This document shows, piece by piece, positions 1 through 6,019 of a stretch of DNA of 10,327 nucleotides. A program made the translations under genes and the position numbers. The notes under the pieces are model-generated. The model saw only the letters and a list, made by a program, of their open reading frames with translations. It made no database searches and was not told the DNA's origin. Position 1 is the first letter of the stretch. Each line of letters starts with the position of its first letter. The stretch is from Stramenopiles sp. TOSAG23-6 (Eukaryota; Sar), in the NCBI GenBank assembly GCA_900128565.1, contig LT636319.1, forward strand, positions 1 through 10,327, in the 5' to 3' direction.

Positions 1-22
1 TGAAAAAAAAAATAAAAAATAC
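1..22 (-). other. 5' end of a fourth intron of the WW-MyTH4 gene (cut by window edge)
   Basis: The reading frame runs through codons for LNADAH and then meets AT|GTATTTTTTATTTTTTT on the minus strand. This is the same start as the other introns of this gene (AT|GTAYRTTTT). The window ends before any conserved block, so the identity rests on the 5' end alone. Confidence 0.5.
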
Positions 23-1550
23 ATATGTGCATCCGCATTTAAGGATATTAAATTTTGAACATTATTTGATGCTATAGTGTTGGCAATTACTTCTTGCTCT
101 TGTGCATGACGAAATATTGTGAAAAAATAGTTCAAACATTATTTTTTTTTGTTTGTTTAGGTACAAAATTTTCTATTAAAAAAAAATATAAATTTAAAAT
201 TTAAAATTCAAAATGAAAATATACATTATTTTTGCTGACTTTTCAGCCTCTGCAACGGTTCCTCCAATAGGCATTTTAAAATATTTTTCATCATTTTTAT
301 CATCATTTTCCTCATTAATGTATTTTGGAAAAATATTTCAAAAAAAAATCATAAAAATTTGTTAGGTACAAAATTTCGTACGAAAAAATAAATTCGATTT
401 TTTTGTAAAAAAAAAAAATAAAACATACATTCTTTTGGTAGCGGCATTTCCTTGCCCTTCATTAAACGATACATAATGTGATTTACACGCTCCTGAAGGT
501 ATGGTGCAATTACAGCTACCTTATTACAATGTGACATTAAATACGGCCAGATATCCGAACTACAAGGGAAAACCCCAGCACAAACATCAAACAGTTGCAT
601 ACCTCTCGCCAATGACGTTGGATTTGGATTACGAGTGGTTTGCTTTACAATTAAAGTGTATATTTCATCCCATAAAACAGGAACACTTGCCCCTTTAATA
701 ATTTCATCATCACCTTCAACGCAAGCCATGGCATTACGTAGCATTTTTTGTACGTGAGGAAGAGGACCTTTAGAACTCGGACGATCGCCCATGAAACCGG
801 AAATGTATTTTGGGAAAATATTCTTTTAGTAAATATTTGTTAGGTACAAAATTTCCTATGAAAAAAAAATCGAAATTCAATTTTAAAAACGTACATATTA
901 CGCATCATTTGCATCGCTTCATTTTTACACTTACTCTCATTCGTTCGTATCAGAAGAGGATGTCGCAAATCTCCTTTATCACTCCAAATAACTAGGTCTT
1001 CTATGTTTTCTTTCTTACTGAAGAGACCTCCCTTAGAAACAACAAAATTGTCTTGAGCAAAGTCAATAAATGACAAATCATAACCCTCTGCTTTCTTAAT
1101 TTTCTGTAGAGGATTATACATACTCCGAAACTGATCCACATTAGAAGTAATTTTACTGCCATCACGTGCTTTCTTTAACAATTTACTCACCTGCTTAGCA
1201 TCAGGAGCCACCATGTTCTTTTTCATGACATATTGACCAAGGCCAGCGATGGCCGCAGCATTTGGACCAGCATCTGAAGCTTTATTCGGTGATGTCGATT
1301 TTCTACTTTCCGATACCTTTAATCCATTACTTCTTCCTGTTGATTCGCGATCTACAGTGCTAGTACGGCTACTACTACTCGTCCTGGTGCTATTTTCTCT
1401 ACCTGTAGTGCCATCTTTTGCTGGCTTTGGGATCTCATCAGGCCAAGACCACTGTGTCTTTTTAGTTGAACGATTATAGTAATATGGTCGACCATCTTTA
1501 GCCTGGATATATTGATACCAATTACCTCCCAATGCCTTCTTTCCCGACAT
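23..1550 (-). CDS. WW-MyTH4 domain protein, partial (3' end beyond window)
   Basis: Seen: exons, in transcript order, are about 1550-895, 802-425, 317-225 and 115-23. The ATG at 1550 is the first true start, because the codons upstream in frame begin with TTG. Residues 11-37 form a WW domain (two Trp 23 apart, central YYYN, closing Pro). A Ser/Thr/Arg-rich linker follows. Residues about 185-325 match MyTH4: HPLLIR, FMGDRPS, then LWDEIYTLIVKQTTRNP, which corresponds to the family's LRDEIY-QLIKQTT-NP signature with Arg replaced by Trp. An acidic stretch, MPIGGTVAEAE and a polar helical tail come next. Known: MyTH4 domains bind microtubules or partner tails in MyTH4-FERM myosins and kinesins, and WW binds proline-rich ligands. 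No motor or FERM is visible here, although the C-terminus is missing. Inferred: a cytoskeletal adaptor. Exon edges are set by frame and MyTH4 spacing and are uncertain by several bases. Confidence 0.82.
116..224 (-). other. Intron 3 of WW-MyTH4 gene, introner-like family member
   Basis: On the minus strand the intron opens GTATATTTTC, carries the conserved block at 177-155 in a diverged form (ATAGAAAATTTTGTAC then CTAAAC), and ends near TTTTTTCACAAT. The flanking exon frames (SAKI before; RHAQEQEVIANT after) join cleanly only if the intron ends at about 116, after CACAAT. Every AG in the next 50 bases gives the wrong phase for the GT at 224. The 3' tail resembles that of the second WD40-gene intron. 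Confidence 0.6.
318..424 (-). other. Intron 2 of WW-MyTH4 gene, introner-like family member
   Basis: This intron holds the best-preserved minus-strand copy of the conserved block, at 385-361: GTACGAAATTTTGTAC followed by CTAAC. Possible 5' ends are GTATGT at 428 or GTTTTA at 424. The only AG before the next exon (GAG at 313-311) puts that exon in a phase that fits neither donor. Ending at ACAT (318) with the donor at 424 restores the frame. The tail TTTTTCCAAAATACATT nearly repeats the tail of intron 1. The edges are therefore tentative. Confidence 0.6.
803..894 (-). other. Intron 1 of WW-MyTH4 gene, introner-like family member
   Basis: On the minus strand it opens GTACGTTTTTAAAATTG, has the block at 863-839 (TAGGAAATTTTGTAC then CTAAC), and is assigned to end after CCAAAATACAT. 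With these edges the protein reads AMQMMRN-ISGFMGD, which matches the MyTH4 helix spacing A-xxx-F-xx-I-xx-[YF]MGD. The first AG after the block (823) would need the weak GTTTTT donor at 890 and would insert MYNIFPKY into that helix. Ends: GT...AT, or TG...CA, or AT...AC. A duplicated AT makes these indistinguishable. Confidence 0.62.
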
Positions 1551-2082
1551 TATCAACGAAACCTATATTATGATAGGGATGATTTAAGGTAAGTTGTTGT
1601 CGCGCGCAAAGAAAGGTGTCGCCCGAGATTTGCTACCCATTTGATTTTTTGATGATAGCATTTTTGGAAACAGCTGACCGCGCTGACATGGATTTCACTA
1701 GCTAGGGTTAGGGTTCATGAATATGTTGTGAATAAATTGTAATGGTTTCTGGTTTCTCTCGAGTCAAGCATTCAAGAGGTGTACAATAATTCTGTCTTGT
1801 GCCACATAAACACACTTACTGTTCAAGAATTACTTTAGAGAAAAACTATCAATACGATTCTCAAGCGACTCATGGACCATGGTGCACATAATACGAATTG
1901 TTGTTTACATCAAATATAAAATATAAAAAAAGAAGCGATTAGATATAAATATTGAAAGGTTTTAATGCCTTTTACAATACAATTAAAGTCTGACTTCTAC
2001 AAAATCTGTATGATGTGTTGCAACATCTCTTTCTTTCACGAATCGAAGCAATAATATATATATCATGTCAACGAGAATATAT
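1551..2082. promoter_or_regulatory. Intergenic region: upstream of WW-MyTH4 gene and 3' flank of membrane-protein gene
   Basis: There is no convincing ORF or RNA gene in this 532-bp gap. It should hold the promoter and 5' UTR of the WW-MyTH4 gene near 1551-1750 and the 3' UTR of the membrane-protein gene near 1900-2082. Visible sequence features are a short telomere-like run (AGGGTTAGGGTT, 1704-1715) and CAGCTGACCGCGCTGAC at about 1672-1688, whose core GTCAGCTG (read on the minus strand) recurs upstream of the next gene pair. The part at 1915-1975 is A-rich. Confidence 0.4.
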
Positions 2083-2658
2083 TCAAGCTAACTTTCCAAG
2101 CTTTCCTGTGGGTTGGTTCTTCCAACCATTTGCACGATGATGGGCAGCGATTACCATAGGCAAACATATTGCAAACCCTAAGAAAGCAGCATAGGATCTC
2201 ATATGCACATTCTTGTAAACCCCCTTAGTAACGTTTGTAAAAAAAGAATAAAATTGGAATAGTTGCACCAATACTAGGATCACTCTTGCTGGTATTGGTG
2301 GCCCGTGAACGCCTGGAAGTCCCATAGGTGATCTGCCAAAAATCACCATATAGAATAATTGTGCCATGATTCCGGTGCTTCCAGCAAAAATGGCGAGAGC
2401 GGGAGGATAATCCAAATAAAGTCCTAGGGATACAATACCAAATCCAAATGAGACCATTCCAACGACAAAGCAAACGTGAGAAACGAGAGCGCCCCACATG
2501 GTAAAGCAATCAGATGGTGTTTTCTGTACAATGCCTGTCCAAGGATTCGATAGACAAATATTGTGCCACATGACACGGCACTTTACCATAAACATGAAAC
2601 CAACAAATGTCAGGACTCCAGCACTAGCTAGTGCATAGCTTTCTAATTCATTTGACAT
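2083..2658 (-). CDS. Polytopic membrane protein, about five hydrophobic segments, unknown function
   Basis: A single-exon gene of 191 residues. The ATG at 2658 is the first true start, since the upstream in-frame start would be a TTG. I do not recognise the family. Hydrophobic segments lie near residues 9-25, 54-82, 86-107, 125-142 and 155-172, separated by short polar loops. The loop at 108-124 is rich in Gly and Pro (GLPGVHGPPIPAR), and the C-terminal tail is short and basic (GWKNQPTGKLGKLA). There is no cleavable signal peptide; the first segment begins after only eight polar residues, suggesting a signal anchor. The gene has no intron and diverges from the P-loop gene across 233 bp. A small transporter-like or tetraspan-type protein is possible, but nothing visible fixes the substrate or compartment. 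Confidence 0.85.
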   Translation of the reverse strand: MSNELESYALASAGVLTFVGFMFMVKCRVMWHNICLSNPWTGIVQKTPSDCFTMWGALVSHVCFVVGMVSFGFGIVSLGLYLDYPPALAIFAGSTGIMAQLFYMVIFGRSPMGLPGVHGPPIPARVILVLVQLFQFYSFFTNVTKGVYKNVHMRSYAAFLGFAICLPMVIAAHHRANGWKNQPTGKLGKLA

Positions 2659-2891
2659 ATTTTGCAACTTATTCTAATGTATCGGTAGTGATGTTGGAGG
2701 GAAGCTTGCTCAAAAGTGTCTCTCTTTTTCGAATCGCGACTAATGTCAGTCAGCTCAGCCGTCAGCTGTCATTTTTTGACTCGGAATTCTGTGATCCGTT
2801 TCGATTTTGCCATAATTTAATTTGGAGTATGCTTTAGAACACAATTTCTCGGAATTCTTATTGCTGTATCGAAAGGAGTATTCTATTTATA
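2659..2891. promoter_or_regulatory. Shared upstream region of the membrane-protein (-) and P-loop (+) genes
   Basis: This 233-bp gap lies between two divergent starts, so it probably serves both. It holds a dense cluster of CAG/CTG-type motifs at 2745-2771 (GTCAGTCAGCTCAGCC then GTCAGCTGTCA), including the near-palindrome GTCAGCTGTC, followed by TTTTTTGACTC. The 10-mer TTTTTTGACT also occurs in the RPL17 promoter at 5255-5264. No TATA box is obvious. The regulatory role is inferred from position and repetition only. Confidence 0.45.
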
Positions 2892-3392
2892 ATGGTAATC
2901 ACTAGCAATCGATGTCCACGCCTTCCTCGGATGTTCTGGGGCGAAGTCATTTACGCTACACCTGGTTCTGGTAAAACATTTGTTGCAAATAAATATCGAG
3001 ACGTGGTCGATGCGGACGACTTAATGGTTGAGGCAATAGAGGAGTTGACTCCAAACTTTAACATTGAAAGTTATGATGATCCACGCCAAGTTATTTTTCG
3101 ATATTTTGCATACATTAAATTCAAAAGATTTTGGATGAACAAATGTTATGCGATAGCAAAGAAGAAGATGAAGTATCATACTAATCAAAGAGATGTTGTT
3201 CTTTGCGGGAGCATGGACCTTATGTATTATGCTGACAGAATTTTCATTGAAAACGATACCGATATTGTACGAAGTGGATTCGAGAGTAAGCAAGATCGGG
3301 AACGTGAATATGCCGATGGAATTAATGTGCCAACTCATTTCATAGACGGTTACTTGGAACCAGCATTACATAAGCTTGCGAGAGGGCACTAA
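2892..3392 (+). CDS. Small P-loop NTPase / nucleotide-kinase-like protein
   Basis: A single exon of 166 residues starting at AATGG. Residues 18-29 read EVIYATPGSGKT, a Walker A loop at the end of a beta strand, with the usual first Gly replaced by Ala. VVDADDL (38-44) is placed like the first acidic motif of small kinases. DVVLCGSMDL (101-110) follows a basic helix and could be the Walker B strand. The end reads VPTHFIDGYLEPALHKL. Known: this order (P-loop, early Asp motif, Arg-containing lid such as KQDRERE at 133-139) is typical of small nucleotide or polynucleotide kinases, many of them in phages and large DNA viruses. Inferred: phosphotransfer on a nucleotide or small molecule; the substrate is unknown. 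A second ATG at residue 14, just before the P-loop, is an alternative start. Confidence 0.8.
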   Translation: MVITSNRCPRLPRMFWGEVIYATPGSGKTFVANKYRDVVDADDLMVEAIEELTPNFNIESYDDPRQVIFRYFAYIKFKRFWMNKCYAIAKKKMKYHTNQRDVVLCGSMDLMYYADRIFIENDTDIVRSGFESKQDREREYADGINVPTHFIDGYLEPALHKLARGH

Positions 3393-3411
3393 TAGGACTA
3401 GATGAAAATAT

Positions 3412-3454
3412 TACCAACAAAATATTGAAAACAATACCAACAAAACGTTGAAAA
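3412..3454. repeat. Two-copy 20-nt direct repeat
   Basis: TACCAACAAAATATTGAAAA (3412-3431) is followed after 3 bases by TACCAACAAAACGTTGAAAA (3435-3454), with two mismatches and a period of 23. It lies just after the stop codon of the P-loop gene and so is probably in its 3' UTR. Confidence 0.8.
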
Positions 3455-3580
3455 TGGTACTCAAGTCAAGCTTCGGCAACAAATTTATTGAACTAACCAA
3501 TGTGATAATGTATAATAATACCAGTAAGTAGAAGGCTTTGTATATTCTCGAATATATTATAACGAATATTTTGATCTACG

Positions 3581-3598
3581 AAAAAGTATATACTTTTT
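3581..3598. repeat. Perfect 18-bp palindrome
   Basis: AAAAAGTATATACTTTTT equals its own reverse complement. It sits in an AT-rich, gene-free stretch 3' of the P-loop gene. It could be a cruciform or transcript 3'-end element, but in such AT-rich DNA it may be chance. Confidence 0.6.
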
Positions 3599-3740
3599 AT
3601 ATTTTTGTACTATTTGATTTATAAATTATAAACATAACAAAATTAATTGATCCATCATAAATATTCAAATACTGATCCAAAGCAATTAAAAAACGAAAAA
3701 AGGTGAATGTTTTTCATATTAGTATATAGTATATACAAAA

Positions 3741-3819
3741 AGATTTACTGGAATCGAACCAGACTCAAGAATTCAATAATATCTTACTATTATAAATAAC
3801 TAAGAGAACCTATAAATCT
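3741..3819 (-). pseudogene. tRNA-like relic (acceptor stem, B box and T arm, no normal D arm)
   Basis: On the minus strand a perfect 7-bp acceptor-like stem (AGATTTA with TAAATCT) encloses 79 nt. The 3' half contains CTGG-TTCGATT-CCAG, a good T arm, and GGTTCGATTCC, an exact match to the B box of RNA polymerase III promoters. ATAATA-GTAAGA-TATTAT lies where the anticodon arm would be, but its loop is not a tRNA anticodon loop (no U33, six or eight bases). No D stem can be drawn. It may be a decayed tRNA, a tRNA-derived repeat, or an organellar insertion. A functional tRNA is unlikely. Confidence 0.35.
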
Positions 3820-3908
3820 GGGGAGGAGAAGGGTATAAAACAAACACATGAAAACAACAAAAACACAAAAAGAGAATATATAATAAATAAACAAAGGATG
3901 AAGAATTC

Positions 3909-4006
3909 TGTTGATGGAAAAAGCCGCTAACCATCAACAAGCTCTTTTTTTTTAGAAGGGAGCCGCTGACCTTCTTTTCTTATCCGCACAAAGCTTTTTT
4001 TTTTTT
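3909..4006. ncRNA. Tandem pair of hairpins with a shared loop motif, each with a T-run downstream
   Basis: Hairpin 1: TGTTGATGG (3909-3917) pairs with CCATCAACA (3931-3939) around a loop containing AGCCGCTAA; AGCTC and nine T follow. Hairpin 2: AGAAGG (3954-3959) pairs with CCTTCT (3970-3975) around a loop containing AGCCGCTGA. It is followed after a short linker by AAAGC and twelve T. The core GATGG/CCATC in one and GAAGG/CCTTC in the other is a compensatory change, which supports an RNA structure. If expressed from the minus strand it would lie in the distal 3' UTR of RPL17. On the plus strand the T-runs would follow the hairpins. The function and strand are unknown. Confidence 0.45.
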
Positions 4007-4168
4007 CATTTTTTTTTTATTTGTTGCCGTGAGAGATTTAGAAAAGTCAAAACTGACAATTCACTTCCATAAGCATTTGCTGATATTAATTAGCTCAAGC
4101 TGATGTTAAAACATTTGGTGGTACCAAAAACATTAAATTGATGGTACTACTGAATTAATTATTGATAT
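4007..4168 (-). other. Probable 3' UTR of RPL17
   Basis: This stretch follows the RPL17 stop codon on the minus strand. It has no ORF. On that strand CAACAAATAAAA near 4013-4024 contains AATAAA, a candidate polyadenylation signal about 145 nt past the stop, followed by long A-runs. Confidence 0.4.
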
Positions 4169-5120
4169 TTAATGACCACCTCCAGATCTAAGACGTTTCT
4201 GTGCCAAAGCTTTGCGTGCGTGGCGAACTGTATTGTACGAATATAGGCAAATAAATTAAATTTGAGTATATGTGTAATGGAAAATATGTATAATTATATG
4301 AAATAGGGTCATAGTTCATAAAGAGCGAGGGTGACATTTTGCACATTTGAAATTGTTTCCGTACGAAATTTTCGTACCTAACGAATTTCGAATTTGCAAA
4401 TGTCAACACTCAGCTTCGTAAATGTTCAGACAAAAAAGTTTTTTTCGTCAAATATAGGAGATGAAGCCCTATCAGTCTTTGAAAAGAGTATTTTGTATCA
4501 TCACAACAAATCAATGAAGTAAACGAGTCATTGCACTTTCCTGGTGTTAAGAGAAAAGTAAAAAAATCGAATACATAAAATTAGGTAAAAATAGAAATGN
4601 AAAAGAGTTACTTACCAGTGCGTCCAGTTGGAGCAGCTTTTGGGACAGCTTTAGTCTTTTCTTCGACAATAACTTCGATATGAGCAGGTGATGCCATGTA
4701 TGCACCAATACGACCGTGAGCACGGTATGTGCGACGGCGCATCTTTGGTGCACGGTTAACCTGTACATGGGTAAGGTAAAGACTGTCAACTTCAAGTCCT
4801 TTGGTTTCTGCGTTTGCCTCAGCGTTGCGGAGAATATCAAGGAAATAAGCAGCAGCCTTTACTGGCCATCCAGCCTGACTACCAGGAGCGTTCATGTCTT
4901 TACCCTGAGCGTTGCGACCGCAACCACCGGTGTAGCGGCGGAATGCGATAGCGCGCTTGAATTCGCGGACATCCTCGAGGTACTTGATTGCCTTAAGGAG
5001 AGGGAGGCCCTTGATGCAAGCGCCAACCTCACGGCAGTTCTTGTAGTGAACACGAAGGTTAGAACCACGAGCTTTAGCGCTCTTAGCGGTGTTAGTAGGA
5101 TCAGTAGAATAACGGACCAT
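4169..5120 (-). CDS. RPL17: Cytosolic large-subunit ribosomal protein uL22 (eukaryotic L17)
   Basis: Exon 1 is 5120-4616 and exon 2 is 4227-4169, giving 187 residues, close to the usual length of about 184. The start is the conserved [10 protein letters not shown]; open frame continues upstream but is not conserved protein. Diagnostic segments include [26 protein letters not shown], the CGRNAQ region, [20 protein letters not shown] and [17 protein letters not shown] (the uL22 beta hairpin). Exon 2, too short for a simple ORF scan, supplies the tail [19 protein letters not shown]. Role: uL22 binds 28S rRNA and lines the peptide exit tunnel. The intron is phase 1 with GTAAGT and CAG ends. Codons are visibly richer in G/C at third positions than in neighbouring genes, as expected for a highly expressed gene. 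It shares a promoter region with the plus-strand gene at 5310. Confidence 0.97.
4332..4405 (+). mobile_element. Hairpin (MITE-like) copy of the intron-family block, antisense within the RPL17 intron
   Basis: Read on the plus strand it starts TGACATTTTGCACATTTG and ends TTTGCAAATGTCA. These arms are imperfect inverted repeats of about 22 bp, and weaker complementarity continues outward to about 4322 and 4418. In the centre, GTACGAAA-T-TTTCGTAC (4361-4377) is an exact 8-bp inverted repeat followed by CTAAC, the same block found in the six introner-like introns. Here it runs opposite to the host gene, so it cannot provide a branch site for the host intron. No clear target-site duplication is seen. 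Inferred: a mobile copy that landed in an existing intron. Confidence 0.6.
4424..4511 (-). ncRNA. Candidate C/D-box snoRNA in the RPL17 intron
   Basis: On the host strand the boxes come in the correct order and spacing: C box GTGATGA (4504-4498), D' box CTGA (4475-4472), C' box TTGACGA (4451-4445, one mismatch), D box CTGA (4429-4426). Box spacers are 22, 20 and 15 nt. The terminal stem is weak (TGT with ACA). Just upstream of D' lies CTCTTTTCAAAG, complementary to CUUUGAAAAGAG, which I recall as a conserved segment near the 5' part of eukaryotic LSU rRNA, close to the region modified by U18-type guides. The fifth-base rule would point to a U a few bases from the known U18 sites. Ribosomal protein introns are classic snoRNA hosts. 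Confidence 0.55.
4600..4600. other. Ambiguous base (N) in the assembly
   Basis: A single N lies inside the RPL17 intron, 16 nt from the donor on the minus strand. It does not affect any coding frame. Confidence 0.99.
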
Positions 5121-5309
5121 TGTTTTAGAGTATTCTTCTCTTGGCATACAACGCAAAAACCCACCCACACGAGACAGGAAAGGGAAAGAAAAAAGGAGAA
5201 ACAAAAGAGCTGAACTCTTTTTCGGACAAACCTGTCTAGTCAAAAAGTAACTGATTTTTTTGACTAATAGATTTGACTTGCCTTCACACTGGATATTTTT
5301 GCTTGAAAA
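5121..5309. promoter_or_regulatory. Bidirectional promoter region of RPL17 (-) and the gene at 5310 (+)
   Basis: This 189-bp gap lies between divergent starts. It contains a perfect 10-bp inverted repeat, TAGTCAAAAA (5237-5246) and TTTTTGACTA (5256-5265), separated by 9 bases. A further GACTT follows at about 5275. A purine-rich run on the plus strand near 5177-5208 reads as a pyrimidine tract in the RPL17 direction, as often seen at the 5' ends of ribosomal protein transcripts. The regulatory role is inferred from position. Confidence 0.5.
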
Positions 5310-5843
5310 ATGGAGGCAAGCTTTGATCAACAGAAATGGGATGATTTAGTCGCATTTAAGTTAGAAAAAATAAAAGAACAAAACGAAATAGTTGCAGCTT
5401 ATAAGAGCGCCCTCAATGATCATGATGGACTCGTAGAAAATTCTAGACTAGTCATGAAAAATCTTCATGCTGCCATCGCAACTGCAAAACAGCCTGGTTA
5501 TTTTAAGTATCATGAATCCTCAGATAGAGTGAAGAAAATAGAGGACCGTGGCGAAATAAAGAGTTTCAATCAACGCATAAATCAAATTCAGAAAGAAATT
5601 GACCATGCTGCAAGTGAAATGGCCGAAATGGACCGCAGGCGACGACAAAGACTTGAAAACGGAAATCTTCCAGCTGTGGGTTCCCTAGCTCAGTGGTTTG
5701 TACAATATGGAGGGAAACCACGACAAATACCCGCTGGTGGCGTGACAGAGTTTATACCATCATCAAAAATATATGGAGGTACGAAGCATCATCCTGCCTT
5801 TAAAAGCTTAAGCAGTGGAATGCGACGTGGAACACACACGTAA
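5310..5843 (+). CDS. Small coiled-coil protein of unknown function
   Basis: A single exon of 177 residues; the start lies in GAAAAATGG, a strong eukaryotic context. I do not recognise the family. Residues about 8-60 and 85-120 are charged and helical, suited to coiled coils ([35 protein letters not shown]), and are followed by a basic run RRRRQR. The C-terminal third is different in character: [20 protein letters not shown] and [14 protein letters not shown] look like a conserved, less helical module rich in Gly, Pro and aromatic residues. There is no signal peptide or membrane segment. The gene sits head-to-head with RPL17 and may be co-regulated with it. A cytoskeletal or flagellar structural role is possible, but only composition hints at it. 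Confidence 0.82.
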   Translation: MEASFDQQKWDDLVAFKLEKIKEQNEIVAAYKSALNDHDGLVENSRLVMKNLHAAIATAKQPGYFKYHESSDRVKKIEDRGEIKSFNQRINQIQKEIDHAASEMAEMDRRRRQRLENGNLPAVGSLAQWFVQYGGKPRQIPAGGVTEFIPSSKIYGGTKHHPAFKSLSSGMRRGTHT

Positions 5844-6019
5844 AACCGAGTAGCTGCTCAAAAAAAACAATTAAAAAACCAATTGTTTGGAACAAAATTC
5901 TTTACGGAAAAAAATCTTTTGAGTGTATAATTTGAAATGTAGTATAGAAAAATAGTTATAAGAAATGTAAAGTAAGAAACAAATCGAGCGCTAATTCTAT
6001 ATTTTACTTAAAAATAAAC
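5844..6019. other. Convergent 3' flanks of the coiled-coil and WD40 genes
   Basis: This AT-rich gap of 176 bp should contain both 3' UTRs. No ORF, RNA gene or clear polyadenylation signal stands out. Confidence 0.5.

Larger units (their letters stand above)
4228..4615 (-). other. GT-AG intron of RPL17, 388 nt, with nested elements
   Basis: The donor is ACTG|GTAAGT and the acceptor ACAATACAG|TTCGCC. Splicing restores the family's conserved C-terminus, which confirms both ends. It is several times longer than the other introns here (about 70-110 nt) and holds a C/D-box snoRNA candidate (4424-4511) and a hairpin repeat (4332-4405). It lacks the sense-strand copy of the conserved block that the introner-like introns have. 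Confidence 0.93.

Noticed and set aside
501-698. Plus-strand ORF MVQLQLPYYN
   Set aside because: It is the antisense of the MyTH4 exon, whose minus-strand reading matches the domain signature.
361-863. The repeated GTTAGGTACAAAATTT block as a CRISPR or satellite array
   Set aside because: Copies are spaced irregularly, each inside a separate intron, and are oriented with the host gene. There are no regular spacers and the genome is eukaryotic.
1551-1556. Start of the WW-MyTH4 gene at 1556
   Set aside because: That codon is TTG. The first ATG in frame is at 1550, in front of SGKKALGG. The membrane-protein gene was likewise moved from a TTG at 2667 to the ATG at 2658.
3909-4006. Bacterial-type intrinsic terminators
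   Set aside because: Hairpins with T-runs resemble them, but the surrounding genes are eukaryotic with introns. The paired, covarying loops suggest another role.
4188-4409. Minus-strand ORF starting MLTFANSK
   Set aside because: It lies within the RPL17 intron and across exon 2 in another frame, and its sequence is explained by the hairpin repeat and AT-rich intron.
4547-5213. Other open frames on both strands across RPL17
   Set aside because: They are shadows of the strongly conserved RPL17 reading frame; one runs through the ambiguous base.
5121-5330. N-terminal extension of RPL17 in the same open frame
   Set aside because: The family's conserved N-terminus is MVRYSTDP at 5120. The upstream frame is not conserved protein and would overlap the divergent gene's promoter and start.
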